Shown one piece after another: positions 8,762-17,490 of a DNA stretch of 33,363 nucleotides. The DNA comes from Bacteroidota bacterium (GTDB lineage: Bacteria; Bacteroidota; Bacteroidia; JABEUT01). The notes beneath the pieces are model-generated. The model was not told the origin of the DNA, ran no database searches, and saw only the letters and a program-made list of their open reading frames with translations. The DNA lies in contig JABDHI010000026.1 of assembly GCA_013285655.1 (NCBI GenBank), positions 4,825-38,187 on the forward strand, given 5' to 3'. Position numbers and translations under genes: made by a program. The stretch's first letter is position 1. Every line of letters begins with the position of its first letter.

Positions 8762-10405
8762 ATGAAGAAACATTTACTCGTTGGCTCACTGCTTTTAGCT
8801 TTTGGTTCAGTAACTACTAATATATCGGCTCAGGGTTTTATGGGCGCGAACCCGGCTAAGAACTGGCAAAACAAAAGCATTGAAAAGGACAGCGTTTATG
8901 GCACCGGATCGGATGCTGCGCTTGAATTTTTGAAAGAGAAAGGCCGCAAATCGATACCTGTTATAGTATGTGTTGAAGATGGTGGTGTTTATTTTAAGCA
9001 TCCTGCCCTTAACCCTGTGGTGTGGACAAACACCAGGGAGGTTGCCGGTAACAAAATGGATGATGATAAGAATGGCTATGTAGATGATGTGCATGGCTGG
9101 GATTTTATTGGCGGTAAGGATAGCGATGTAAATAAAGAGGCTTTAGAAATGACCCGCATGTACCGCGACCTGGGCAAGAAATTCAATAATGTAGATGCAG
9201 GCAAAGTAGCTCCTGCCGATACTGCTCAGTACCATGTTTACCTGCGAGTTAAAACGGCTTATGAGAAGAAATTAAAAACATCATTGGCTCAATACAATAA
9301 CCTGAAAGGAGTATTCGATACTATTGCATTGGTAAAGAAAGCAATGGGTGTTACCGATTTCAATCGTGCACTTATGGATTCTATCTACCATCCAACCGAT
9401 AGCGCTTTTATACGAGCTAAGGCAAGATTACAACGTAACTTTAAACGTTTCTCATATTTTATACCTAACGCTTCGGCCGATAGTATTATGAAATTGTTGG
9501 GTCCGGGTTTAGCACAGTTGAGTGCAGTTGTAAACTACCAACTTAACCTTAACTGGGATCCTCGCTACTTAGTTGGCGACAACTACGAAGATGCAAGTCA
9601 GCGTTACTATGGTAACAACGATGTGGCAGGCCCTGCAGCTGAGCATGGTACACACGTTAGCGGTATTATTGCTGCTGTACGCAGCGGTAAGCCAGATGCA
9701 CAGGAAGGTATTGCAGATAACGTGCAGATAATGGTAGTGCGTACTGTGCCCGATGGCGATGAGCGTGATAAGGACGTAGCTAATGGTATACGCTATGCGG
9801 TAGATAACGGCGCACGCGTAATTAATATGAGTTTTGGTAAAGGCTTTACATATAACAAGAAAGCAGTTGATGAGGCTGTAAAGTATGCCGAAGCACACGA
9901 TGTGTTATTGGTACATGCAGCAGGTAACGACCACAGCAATAATGATTCTGTAGATAATTTCCCGACCCGTATTTACCTTGGAGGAAAAGCTGAAGCAAGC
10001 AACTGGATCGAGGTAGGTGCATCTGATGTTAAAGGTAAACCGGGTTCGTTCAGTAACTATGGTAAGCACAGTGTAGACTTGTTTGCGCCGGGTGTTAAAA
10101 TTTACAGCACTATACCTGATACCGCTTATGCTTATTTTAACGGTACAAGTATGGCATCACCTTGTGTTGCCGGTGTAGCAGCTATCATTCGCGAATATTT
10201 CCCAACACTTACTGCAAAGCAAGTTAAAGAATTGTTGATGGAATCGGTTACCAAACCTACGTTTCAGGTGGCAATGCCGGGTTACGATAAGATGGTTACC
10301 TACAGCGACCTTTGCATCAGTGGTGGTATTGTAGATGCGTACGCTGCTGTTCAGTTGGCTATTAAAAAGTATGGCGACATTAAAGTAAAGCGCGCAAAAT
10401 TCTAG
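8762..10405 (+). CDS. S8 family subtilisin-like serine peptidase, secreted
   Basis: VEDGGVYFKHPAL (Asp), EHGTHVSGIIA (His), NGTSMASPCVAGVAA (Ser); N-terminal signal peptide. Confidence 0.93.
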   Translation: MKKHLLVGSLLLAFGSVTTNISAQGFMGANPAKNWQNKSIEKDSVYGTGSDAALEFLKEKGRKSIPVIVCVEDGGVYFKHPALNPVVWTNTREVAGNKMDDDKNGYVDDVHGWDFIGGKDSDVNKEALEMTRMYRDLGKKFNNVDAGKVAPADTAQYHVYLRVKTAYEKKLKTSLAQYNNLKGVFDTIALVKKAMGVTDFNRALMDSIYHPTDSAFIRAKARLQRNFKRFSYFIPNASADSIMKLLGPGLAQLSAVVNYQLNLNWDPRYLVGDNYEDASQRYYGNNDVAGPAAEHGTHVSGIIAAVRSGKPDAQEGIADNVQIMVVRTVPDGDERDKDVANGIRYAVDNGARVINMSFGKGFTYNKKAVDEAVKYAEAHDVLLVHAAGNDHSNNDSVDNFPTRIYLGGKAEASNWIEVGASDVKGKPGSFSNYGKHSVDLFAPGVKIYSTIPDTAYAYFNGTSMASPCVAGVAAIIREYFPTLTAKQVKELLMESVTKPTFQVAMPGYDKMVTYSDLCISGGIVDAYAAVQLAIKKYGDIKVKRAKF

Positions 10406-10421
10406 TATTGCCTTTCGGTTT

Positions 10422-12308
10422 ATGAGGAGATATCTTTTCGCATCATACATAGCGCTTGCTATAGGTATTGCAGTGCCTGCAATAGCATCGGCACAAAAAA
10501 CAAATGCCGATTCGGTTTGGGTAATGAACAACTATTACAAGATGGAACGCAGCATACCCATGCGTGATGGGGTGAAGCTGTTCACATCTATGTACATACC
10601 TAAAGATACGATGCACAAACATCCTATACTGATGATGCGCACACCGTATTCGTGTGAGCCTTATGGCGAAAAGAAGTTCAAGCGGTTTTGGCACATACCT
10701 TATATGCAGTATTTAAAGGAGGGGTACATAATGGTAACGCAAGATGTACGCGGTAAATACATGAGCGAAGGAACCTTTGTAGATATACGCCCTTTTATAA
10801 AAGATAAAAAGACCAATAAAGATATTGACGAAGCAAGCGATACCTATGATGCTATAGATTGGCTTATTAAGAACGTGCCGGGTAATAATGGCAAGGTGGG
10901 CATCTTCGGAATATCCTACCCTGGTTTTTATTCTACCATGGCTGCATTAAGTGGCCACCCTGCATTAAAAGCAGTAAGTCCGCAGGCACCGGTGACCGAT
11001 TGGTTTATGGGTGATGATACACACCACAAAGGCGTGTTTTTTATTATGGATGAATTTGACTTTGATATTTCGTTTGGTGCACCACGCACCGGCCTTATGG
11101 ATCATGATACCGATATTACCGAAGTACCGGGCGATGATAACTACGAGCTTTATTTAAAACTCGGAACGTACAGCGAGATAAGCAAAAAATATCATGGTGA
11201 TTCTATTGGCTTTTGGAAAGAGTTAGTGAATCACCCCGATTACGATGATTGGTGGAAAGCACGTGACCCACGAAGGGTATTAGAGAATCTAAAGCCTGCC
11301 ATTATGGTTACGGGTGGCTTGTTCGATGCGGAAGACCTGTATGGAACATTCGGAACGTATCAGGCCATAAAGAAACAATCGCCTGCTACCAGTTGCAAAC
11401 TGGTGGAGGGTCCTTGGTTCCATGGTGGATGGGCGAGAAGCAGGGGTGAGCGATTGGGTAATGTTTGGTTTGGTTCGCGTACTGCTGACTTTTACATGAA
11501 GAACATTGAATTACCTTTTTTTAATTATTACTTAAAAGGCGAAGGCGACGTATCGAAACAAGCCGATGCTACCATATTTGTTACTGGCGAAGATCAATGG
11601 AATTTATTTGCTGAATGGCCACCGAAGAATGTTGCTCCAACCAATTTGTATTTCCATGCTAACGGAAAGCTTTCATTTGATAAACCGACTACCGATGAAA
11701 GTACTGATAGCTATATAAGTGACCCAATGAAACCTGTGCCATACACACAGGATGTACACCGCGATCGCACCGTTGCTTATATGTGCGACGACCAGCGTTT
11801 TGCATCTCGCAGGACGGATGTGCTGACCTATGAAACTGATACACTGCAACAAAAAATAACCCTTACCGGTCCTATTATTGCCGACCTGCTTACTTCTATA
11901 ACTACCACCGATGCCGATTTTGTGGTAAAGGTTATTGATGTATTCCCCGATAATTTTAAATACCCCGATTCAGCTAAGGTAGATTACCCTATGGGTGGTT
12001 ACCAAATGCTGGTAAGGGCTGAAATTATGCGTGGCCGCTACCGTAATAGTTTCGAAAAGCCTGAACCATTTACACCCGGCAAAATAAGTGAGGTTAAATA
12101 CGAACTACCCGATGTGGCACATACCTTTTTACCGGGGCACCGCATTATGATACAAATACAAAGCACCTGGTTCCCATTGGCAGATAGGAACCCGCAACAA
12201 TTCATTAATCCATATACAAGCCAAACCAAGGACTTTATAAAGTCAACTATTAGTATTTATCATAACCAGGTAAACGCATCGAAGGTGGTATTGCCGGTGT
12301 TGAAATAA
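10422..12308 (+). CDS. CocE/NonD (S15) family alpha/beta hydrolase, secreted
   Basis: Signal peptide; PMRDGVKLFTSMYIP, TQDVRGKYMSEG, GISYPGFYS nucleophile elbow, EGPWFHGGW; starts 17 bp after the S8 gene. Confidence 0.9.
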   Translation: MRRYLFASYIALAIGIAVPAIASAQKTNADSVWVMNNYYKMERSIPMRDGVKLFTSMYIPKDTMHKHPILMMRTPYSCEPYGEKKFKRFWHIPYMQYLKEGYIMVTQDVRGKYMSEGTFVDIRPFIKDKKTNKDIDEASDTYDAIDWLIKNVPGNNGKVGIFGISYPGFYSTMAALSGHPALKAVSPQAPVTDWFMGDDTHHKGVFFIMDEFDFDISFGAPRTGLMDHDTDITEVPGDDNYELYLKLGTYSEISKKYHGDSIGFWKELVNHPDYDDWWKARDPRRVLENLKPAIMVTGGLFDAEDLYGTFGTYQAIKKQSPATSCKLVEGPWFHGGWARSRGERLGNVWFGSRTADFYMKNIELPFFNYYLKGEGDVSKQADATIFVTGEDQWNLFAEWPPKNVAPTNLYFHANGKLSFDKPTTDESTDSYISDPMKPVPYTQDVHRDRTVAYMCDDQRFASRRTDVLTYETDTLQQKITLTGPIIADLLTSITTTDADFVVKVIDVFPDNFKYPDSAKVDYPMGGYQMLVRAEIMRGRYRNSFEKPEPFTPGKISEVKYELPDVAHTFLPGHRIMIQIQSTWFPLADRNPQQFINPYTSQTKDFIKSTISIYHNQVNASKVVLPVLK

Positions 12309-12313
12309 GTCAG

Positions 12314-12380
12314 ACCCCAAACCCCTAAAGGGGCTTTGAAATGCACGTTTTGTTCTAAAGCCCCTTTAGGGGTTTGGGGT
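12314..12380. repeat. Perfect 24-bp inverted repeat (REP-like element)
   Basis: ACCCCAAACCCCTAAAGGGGCTTT (12314-12337) and its exact reverse complement (12357-12380), 19-nt spacer. Confidence 0.9.
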
Positions 12381-12458
12381 GAAACATGAAGAATAAAATT
12401 TACTTATACCACCTTTCATATTTTTCTTTGCTGTACTTTTGTACTTGATTAGAGGAAC

Positions 12459-13244
12459 ATGGAAATTATTAAAAGGCCTTTTGTATTATCGGGTGGTGGA
12501 TGCCGTGGTTTTGCGCACTTAGGTGTGGTAAAAGCATTGCAGGAGCATGGTATATACCCGAGTGAAATATCGGGTACCAGTGCCGGTGCTATTGCAGGTG
12601 CCTTTTTGGCACAGGGTTATACGCCAGATGAAATAAAAGATATATTCATTAAGAATATGGGTATTTCGTTATTTGCATGGAACGGATTTAACCTCGGTTT
12701 TATGTCCATGAAGCGTATACAGGTTTTTATCCGCAGCAACTTACGCCACACCACTTTCGAAGAATTGAAGATACCTTTATACGTAACGGCAAGTAATTTT
12801 GAAACGGGCAAGCAGGCTATATTCAGCACCGGCGATGTGGTAGAACCTGTTATAGCAGCTAGTTCTATACCGGCTATGTTTCCGCCAACGTTTATTAATG
12901 GTGTGCCTTATGTAGATGGCGGAGTATCGAACAACTTGCCTTTTGAGCCCTTTGCCGACAGAAGAAAAGACATGGTTTGCGTGTACCTTAACCCGGTTAA
13001 GTTGCTCGACCCGCGTAAAGAGACCATGATGGAAATTATTGACCGTGCTGTGCATCTTTCGTTCCGCAAAACGGTTGATGCCTCTGCAGAAGGTTGCCAC
13101 ATGTATATTGAACCACCAGAGTTGGCTAACTACAGTCTGTTTGATATACGCAAAGTAGCAGAGATAATGGATGTAGGCTATCGCTACACCAAAGAGTTCT
13201 TGAAAAAGAACGAAGCCAATAAAGCTGAATCAATTAAAATTTAA
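12459..13244 (+). CDS. Patatin-like phospholipase
   Basis: GGGCRGFAHLG oxyanion motif, GTSAGAIAGAF nucleophile, VDGGVSNNLP. Confidence 0.93.
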   Translation: MEIIKRPFVLSGGGCRGFAHLGVVKALQEHGIYPSEISGTSAGAIAGAFLAQGYTPDEIKDIFIKNMGISLFAWNGFNLGFMSMKRIQVFIRSNLRHTTFEELKIPLYVTASNFETGKQAIFSTGDVVEPVIAASSIPAMFPPTFINGVPYVDGGVSNNLPFEPFADRRKDMVCVYLNPVKLLDPRKETMMEIIDRAVHLSFRKTVDASAEGCHMYIEPPELANYSLFDIRKVAEIMDVGYRYTKEFLKKNEANKAESIKI

Positions 13245-13624
13245 GCAACCAATTCTTCGAACAAACGTTTTGCTGTTTGTTCCAGATCATTGCACAGGCC
13301 CGGGTGCGGGCGAGATGTTTGAATAACTGAACTTCTTACAGCAGTTAACCACCTGAAGCGCTCCGGCACATCTAGTAATGCGATAGGTCCACAATCTTTA
13401 ACGCCCATTGCTATTTTGTCGAAAGATTCTAAGTTCAATTTGATCTGATCAACATCGAGGTCTTTAGAGAAAGAGCGCAGTTTCTCTTCGTTAATGGTAA
13501 AGTGAACGCGAATGAAGTTTTCTTTTTTACAAAAAAGAATAATGCCCACGTTAATGAACTCTTCCCGTTCTACAAAAGGTAAAACGCGAATTACCGAATA
13601 CTCATATAAGTATTTCTCTTGCAT
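13241..13624 (-). CDS. DUF3037 family protein
   Basis: YEYSVIRVLPFVEREEFINVGIILFCKKENFI is typical of DUF3037; start overlaps the upstream HipA-like gene by 23 bp. Confidence 0.8.
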   Translation of the reverse strand: MQEKYLYEYSVIRVLPFVEREEFINVGIILFCKKENFIRVHFTINEEKLRSFSKDLDVDQIKLNLESFDKIAMGVKDCGPIALLDVPERFRWLTAVRSSVIQTSRPHPGLCNDLEQTAKRLFEELVA

Positions 13625-14396
13625 TTTGTGCTTCTTTTGTAAAGGTTTCAGAATAGCTTAAGCGTATAAGTAAAAACTTCAAGTACACTTCCCTGATAGC
13701 TTCAGGTGTTTCTTTCATATTGTTCCATTGCAGCCAGTCATCGGGTATCAGCGCTACAATATTGCGGAGTTTTTCTTCAGTCAACAGTTGTTTAAACTCA
13801 GTGTTGGTTTCTTCAAGCATACTTGCCTGGGGTAACAACACATGGTCTTTTATAAGTGCAAACGGGCTCTTTGCATGAGTCTCCCATGTGGTCCACGAAT
13901 GATGGAAGTATAAACAAGCACCGTGGTCTATGAGCCACAGTTCTTTGTTCCACATAAGCATATTGGTATTCTTAAAGGTGCGGTCGATGTTTATGATGAA
14001 CGCATCAAGCCAAACAATTTGCGAGGCAAGCTTTGCATCAACTTTAGTAACAACCGGGTCGAAGGTAATGGCGCCTGATAAAAAATGTAGCCCAAGGTTC
14101 AAGCCCCTGCTACCTTGCAACAGATCCTGAATTTCTTCATCGGCTTCTGTTCTGCCAAAGGCTTCATCTAAATTCGCGAAAACCAATTCAGGTATTTTAA
14201 GCCCAAGCGCACGTGCAATTTCTCCGCCAAGCAGTTCTGCAACCAATGCTTTTACGCCATGTCCTGCACCCCTGAATTTTAATACGTATTTAAGGTCATC
14301 GTCAGCTTCTGCCAATGCAGGCAACGAACCACCTTCGCGAAAAGGCTGGAGGTAGCGTGTTACATTCACAGTTCTTATAGATGGGCTCGAGTACAT
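13602..14396 (-). CDS. HipA-like (HipA_2-type) kinase family protein
   Basis: VLKFRGAGHGVKALVAELLGGEIARALGL, DAFIINIDRTFKNTNML and WLIDHGACLYFHH kinase-like motifs. Start placed at MYSSPSIRT (14396) rather than the longer ORF start at 14438. Confidence 0.75.
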   Translation of the reverse strand: MYSSPSIRTVNVTRYLQPFREGGSLPALAEADDDLKYVLKFRGAGHGVKALVAELLGGEIARALGLKIPELVFANLDEAFGRTEADEEIQDLLQGSRGLNLGLHFLSGAITFDPVVTKVDAKLASQIVWLDAFIINIDRTFKNTNMLMWNKELWLIDHGACLYFHHSWTTWETHAKSPFALIKDHVLLPQASMLEETNTEFKQLLTEEKLRNIVALIPDDWLQWNNMKETPEAIREVYLKFLLIRLSYSETFTKEAQNAREILI

Positions 14397-14462
14397 GATC
14401 AGCATTTGTTCCTCCAAAAGTAAGGAACTTTGCATCAACCCAAGAGTAATGGGCTAAAAAAT

Positions 14463-14491
14463 GAAAGCCACCTCATAGCGAAGTGGCTTTC
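14463..14491 (-). terminator. Intrinsic terminator downstream of the DUF1761 gene
   Basis: Perfect 9-bp stem gaaagccac / gtggctttc followed on the minus strand by ATTTTTT. Confidence 0.75.
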
Positions 14492-14515
14492 TATTTTAAA
14501 GAATATGAATTTGGT

Positions 14516-14941
14516 TTAGTGCCAAACTGAAAGGATGATAGATGCAATTGTTAAACCCACAACATGGTAGCCGGAATCAATAAGAGTTAGTTTGAATGAT
14601 TTGCGGGTGTACATATGGCTCATGGCAAATGCTATACCTACAAATGAACCGGCCGCTATACCCAGTTTTACTCCGCTCATCAAGCTATTGATGCCTATTA
14701 CCCCTTGCAGGCAAGCAAGAGCAACGGTACCAACAAAACAAAGTAATAGAGTAATGCCCATATATTTCGGCATTTCTTTTCTAACTTTTTTCTGAATTTC
14801 AGGGTCGGTAGGCATTGATATGCCGTAGCCTTCCATCCAGGGTTTGCCAAAGCCAATAGGTGTGAACCATACCGAGCCAACAGCAAAGTAGGCGATAGCA
14901 GCAACAATTACATGTAAGTAGTTGAGTTGTTGTAATATCAT
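14516..14941 (-). CDS. DUF1761 family membrane protein
   Basis: NYLHVIVAAIAYFAVGSVWFTPIGFGKPWMEGYG... with several hydrophobic segments. Confidence 0.8.
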   Translation of the reverse strand: MILQQLNYLHVIVAAIAYFAVGSVWFTPIGFGKPWMEGYGISMPTDPEIQKKVRKEMPKYMGITLLLCFVGTVALACLQGVIGINSLMSGVKLGIAAGSFVGIAFAMSHMYTRKSFKLTLIDSGYHVVGLTIASIILSVWH

Positions 14942-15030
14942 GTTCGTTTGGGTTTATGAGTTTATAAAACCAAATGTAATAAAATGGTGCGTGGAATGCA
15001 AAGGCTTATAATTGATAATAAGTTGAATTA

Positions 15031-17367
15031 CTACTCCACCACAATTTTATTGGTAGCCATATAACCACCATTGGTATTATACGCCTTTATAAAGTAAACA
15101 CCTGCTGCCAAATTACCTCGTTGCAATTCATATTGCTTGCCTGTGCATTGCATGCTTCTCATTTTTCTGCCTACTGCGTCATATACTTCTAAATAATGTT
15201 GCCCATCGGTATTAAATACCACGCTTGTTGATGTGGCAAACGGATTAGGGAAGCACGTTAAATGTATTGGCGGAGTAAGGGGGTGAATTCCTGCCGGGGT
15301 AGTGGTTATTATACTTGTGGCAGTATTGGTAATTACAGCTGCGTTGGCATCGAAGTAGATGCCTGCTGTATTTTGTATAGTTGCACCTGGTGCTACGTTA
15401 CTAATCGGCTTTATACTATATATAACATTACCAATACTAGCTGATTTACTGGTACCGGTATCTACTAGATTAATGTTGTTGAAAATGAATGATACAATAT
15501 TGCCTTTGCTTATTTCTACCAACATAGGGCTGCTGCTGGATATTATATCGAGAGTAGTAGGGTCGAGATTAGCGCTTAAGGTATCAACTACCACTACATT
15601 TTTAGCAGATGCTGTTCCTGTGTTTTGAAAGTGAATGGTATAAGTTAGTCGTTGTGTTGGCTGAACAATACCACTAGGCGAAACTGTTTTGCCATTCGGG
15701 TCGTACGGCAGACCAATACAGTTGCCTGGGAAAACGTGTGCCCAAATAGTTTGTATGTTATTGCTTGGTACTGAATCGCCTGCTACAGGTGTTGCTATAA
15801 ACTGAATTCTTACACTATCGTTATTGGGCAGGTTGTCAATAGTTCCATTCACCTGAATACATGAATATGTTGATTGATAAGGTCCAAGATTAGCATAATT
15901 CCACATAAGGGTATCACCATGGACAAAAGGCAGGGTATCAGCAAAAACTGCTGTATCGTTTATAGGAATATGAATAGAGGTATCAATTACCAATTTCATA
16001 GTTCCATTAACAGATATGCAACCATTGTTATATACACAAGCCCAAATAGATACTTGCCCAAAAGCAGGCGTGTCAATACAAGCACCAACTTGCCCTGTTA
16101 AATCGAATCCTGATGGGCATTTAACAGCTATGTTAGCATTGGTGGTAGGCGCAGTTAACGTGCTATATCCTACTGATGGGCATGTTATATTATATAAGAA
16201 CCCTGAATTTGTATCGAATTTAATTTTATAGGTATACCCTAGACGTAAGCCTTGTAAGGTGTAGTTACCATAAAAATCTGAAATGCATTCAGCGACAACT
16301 TTATTAAGGCTGTCAACCGCTTCTAATCCAACATAGGGTACTGATGAGTCTGTCGTATCATAGGTGCAATTTTTGTTTTGGTCTAAATATGTAACACCAC
16401 TTATTGATGTATAAACAACAGATGAGGTTGGTACAAAAGAAACCTGGGCATATATATTAATGTTTTCAATATAAGAATGAGAATCACCAGGACTAAAAAC
16501 TGTGTCGTTATTACAAGGTATATAGATATTATAGCCAGTGTTATCAGGCAGATAACCCCAAGGTTTTTTATCTGCCGAATCAGCATTACCCCAATAGACA
16601 AAACTATTAGCCGTGTATTCGCCGGTGCCACTAGACTTTTTTACAGTAGAATAATTTGTTGAATCTGCAAGTATATAAGTGCCGCCCTGACAATTTCCGG
16701 TAAAACCTCCAAATCCGTATGTAAACCAACAGCTATCTATTTTGGAACCGCTATAAGTTGCAGTAATGCAAAATTTTGATGAGTTTGTAATATGATAATT
16801 CATTGGAATAAGAACAGTTCCAATAGCGCTGTTAGTATTAGTGGTACTTATTTTTGTGCCAATAACCTTAAAATCTTTCAATAGGTTAGAGGTTGGATAC
16901 CCATTAGCATCTACCGAACAAAGTTGCACATCCAACGTGTCATTTACTCCGCTATGGTTAACATGCACAATAGGAATTATAATAGTATCAACATAAATAC
17001 TATCTGCCGTATACGTTGAAAGGTTGTTGTAAGGGTCTACCAAGGAATCAAATGCTACAGTTACATAGTTTATAATATAATAATTATTAGTTGAGGTATC
17101 AGTTGGGTAACTGTAGTGAATATTTGTAAGTTGCCCTTGATTACTATAATATACAGTACCTAAATTCTGCCAATTAATTGCGTCAGCAGAATCGTAGTTT
17201 AATATTATGCTTGTATTAGTACCCAAGCTCTTTTTAGGAAGAATTCTTTTGCCTTGTTTAAATGTTTTAAGAGCGTGGTGGGTTTTTTGCAATGGAATTT
17301 GCGCGAACCCCCCGATTGTAAATGATAAAAAAAACATTAATGTGGCTAAGTGGTTGATTTTTTTCAT
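15031..17367 (-). CDS. Secreted SdrD-B-like/DUF11-like domain protein with T9SS type-A sorting domain
   Basis: Start set at MKKINHLATLMFFLSF (17367). SdrD-like ISGVTYLDQNKNCTYDTTDS..., DPNGKTVSPSGIVQPTQRLTYTIHFQNTGTASAKNVVVVDTL, C-terminal LTCFPNPFATSTSVVF...LEVYDAVGRKM...GVYFIKAY. Confidence 0.85.
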   Translation of the reverse strand: MKKINHLATLMFFLSFTIGGFAQIPLQKTHHALKTFKQGKRILPKKSLGTNTSIILNYDSADAINWQNLGTVYYSNQGQLTNIHYSYPTDTSTNNYYIINYVTVAFDSLVDPYNNLSTYTADSIYVDTIIIPIVHVNHSGVNDTLDVQLCSVDANGYPTSNLLKDFKVIGTKISTTNTNSAIGTVLIPMNYHITNSSKFCITATYSGSKIDSCWFTYGFGGFTGNCQGGTYILADSTNYSTVKKSSGTGEYTANSFVYWGNADSADKKPWGYLPDNTGYNIYIPCNNDTVFSPGDSHSYIENINIYAQVSFVPTSSVVYTSISGVTYLDQNKNCTYDTTDSSVPYVGLEAVDSLNKVVAECISDFYGNYTLQGLRLGYTYKIKFDTNSGFLYNITCPSVGYSTLTAPTTNANIAVKCPSGFDLTGQVGACIDTPAFGQVSIWACVYNNGCISVNGTMKLVIDTSIHIPINDTAVFADTLPFVHGDTLMWNYANLGPYQSTYSCIQVNGTIDNLPNNDSVRIQFIATPVAGDSVPSNNIQTIWAHVFPGNCIGLPYDPNGKTVSPSGIVQPTQRLTYTIHFQNTGTASAKNVVVVDTLSANLDPTTLDIISSSSPMLVEISKGNIVSFIFNNINLVDTGTSKSASIGNVIYSIKPISNVAPGATIQNTAGIYFDANAAVITNTATSIITTTPAGIHPLTPPIHLTCFPNPFATSTSVVFNTDGQHYLEVYDAVGRKMRSMQCTGKQYELQRGNLAAGVYFIKAYNTNGGYMATNKIVVE

Positions 17368-17490
17368 GCTAGGTGGTTTAATAATATAAAGTAAGTAAAA
17401 TACTAATGATAAAAAAAGAGCCACTTAGTAAATAGTGGTTTTGAGTGATTGAACGGTGAAACGAAAGAAATGTTTCGCAGACCGCAAACT

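Noticed and set aside
8807-9094. Minus-strand ORFs antisense to the S8 peptidase (also 9569-9898)
   Set aside because: Shadow ORFs opposite a confidently assigned gene.
10157-10694. Minus-strand ORFs 10157-10531 and 10443-10694
   Set aside because: Antisense to S8 and S15 genes; low-complexity cysteine/tyrosine-rich translations.
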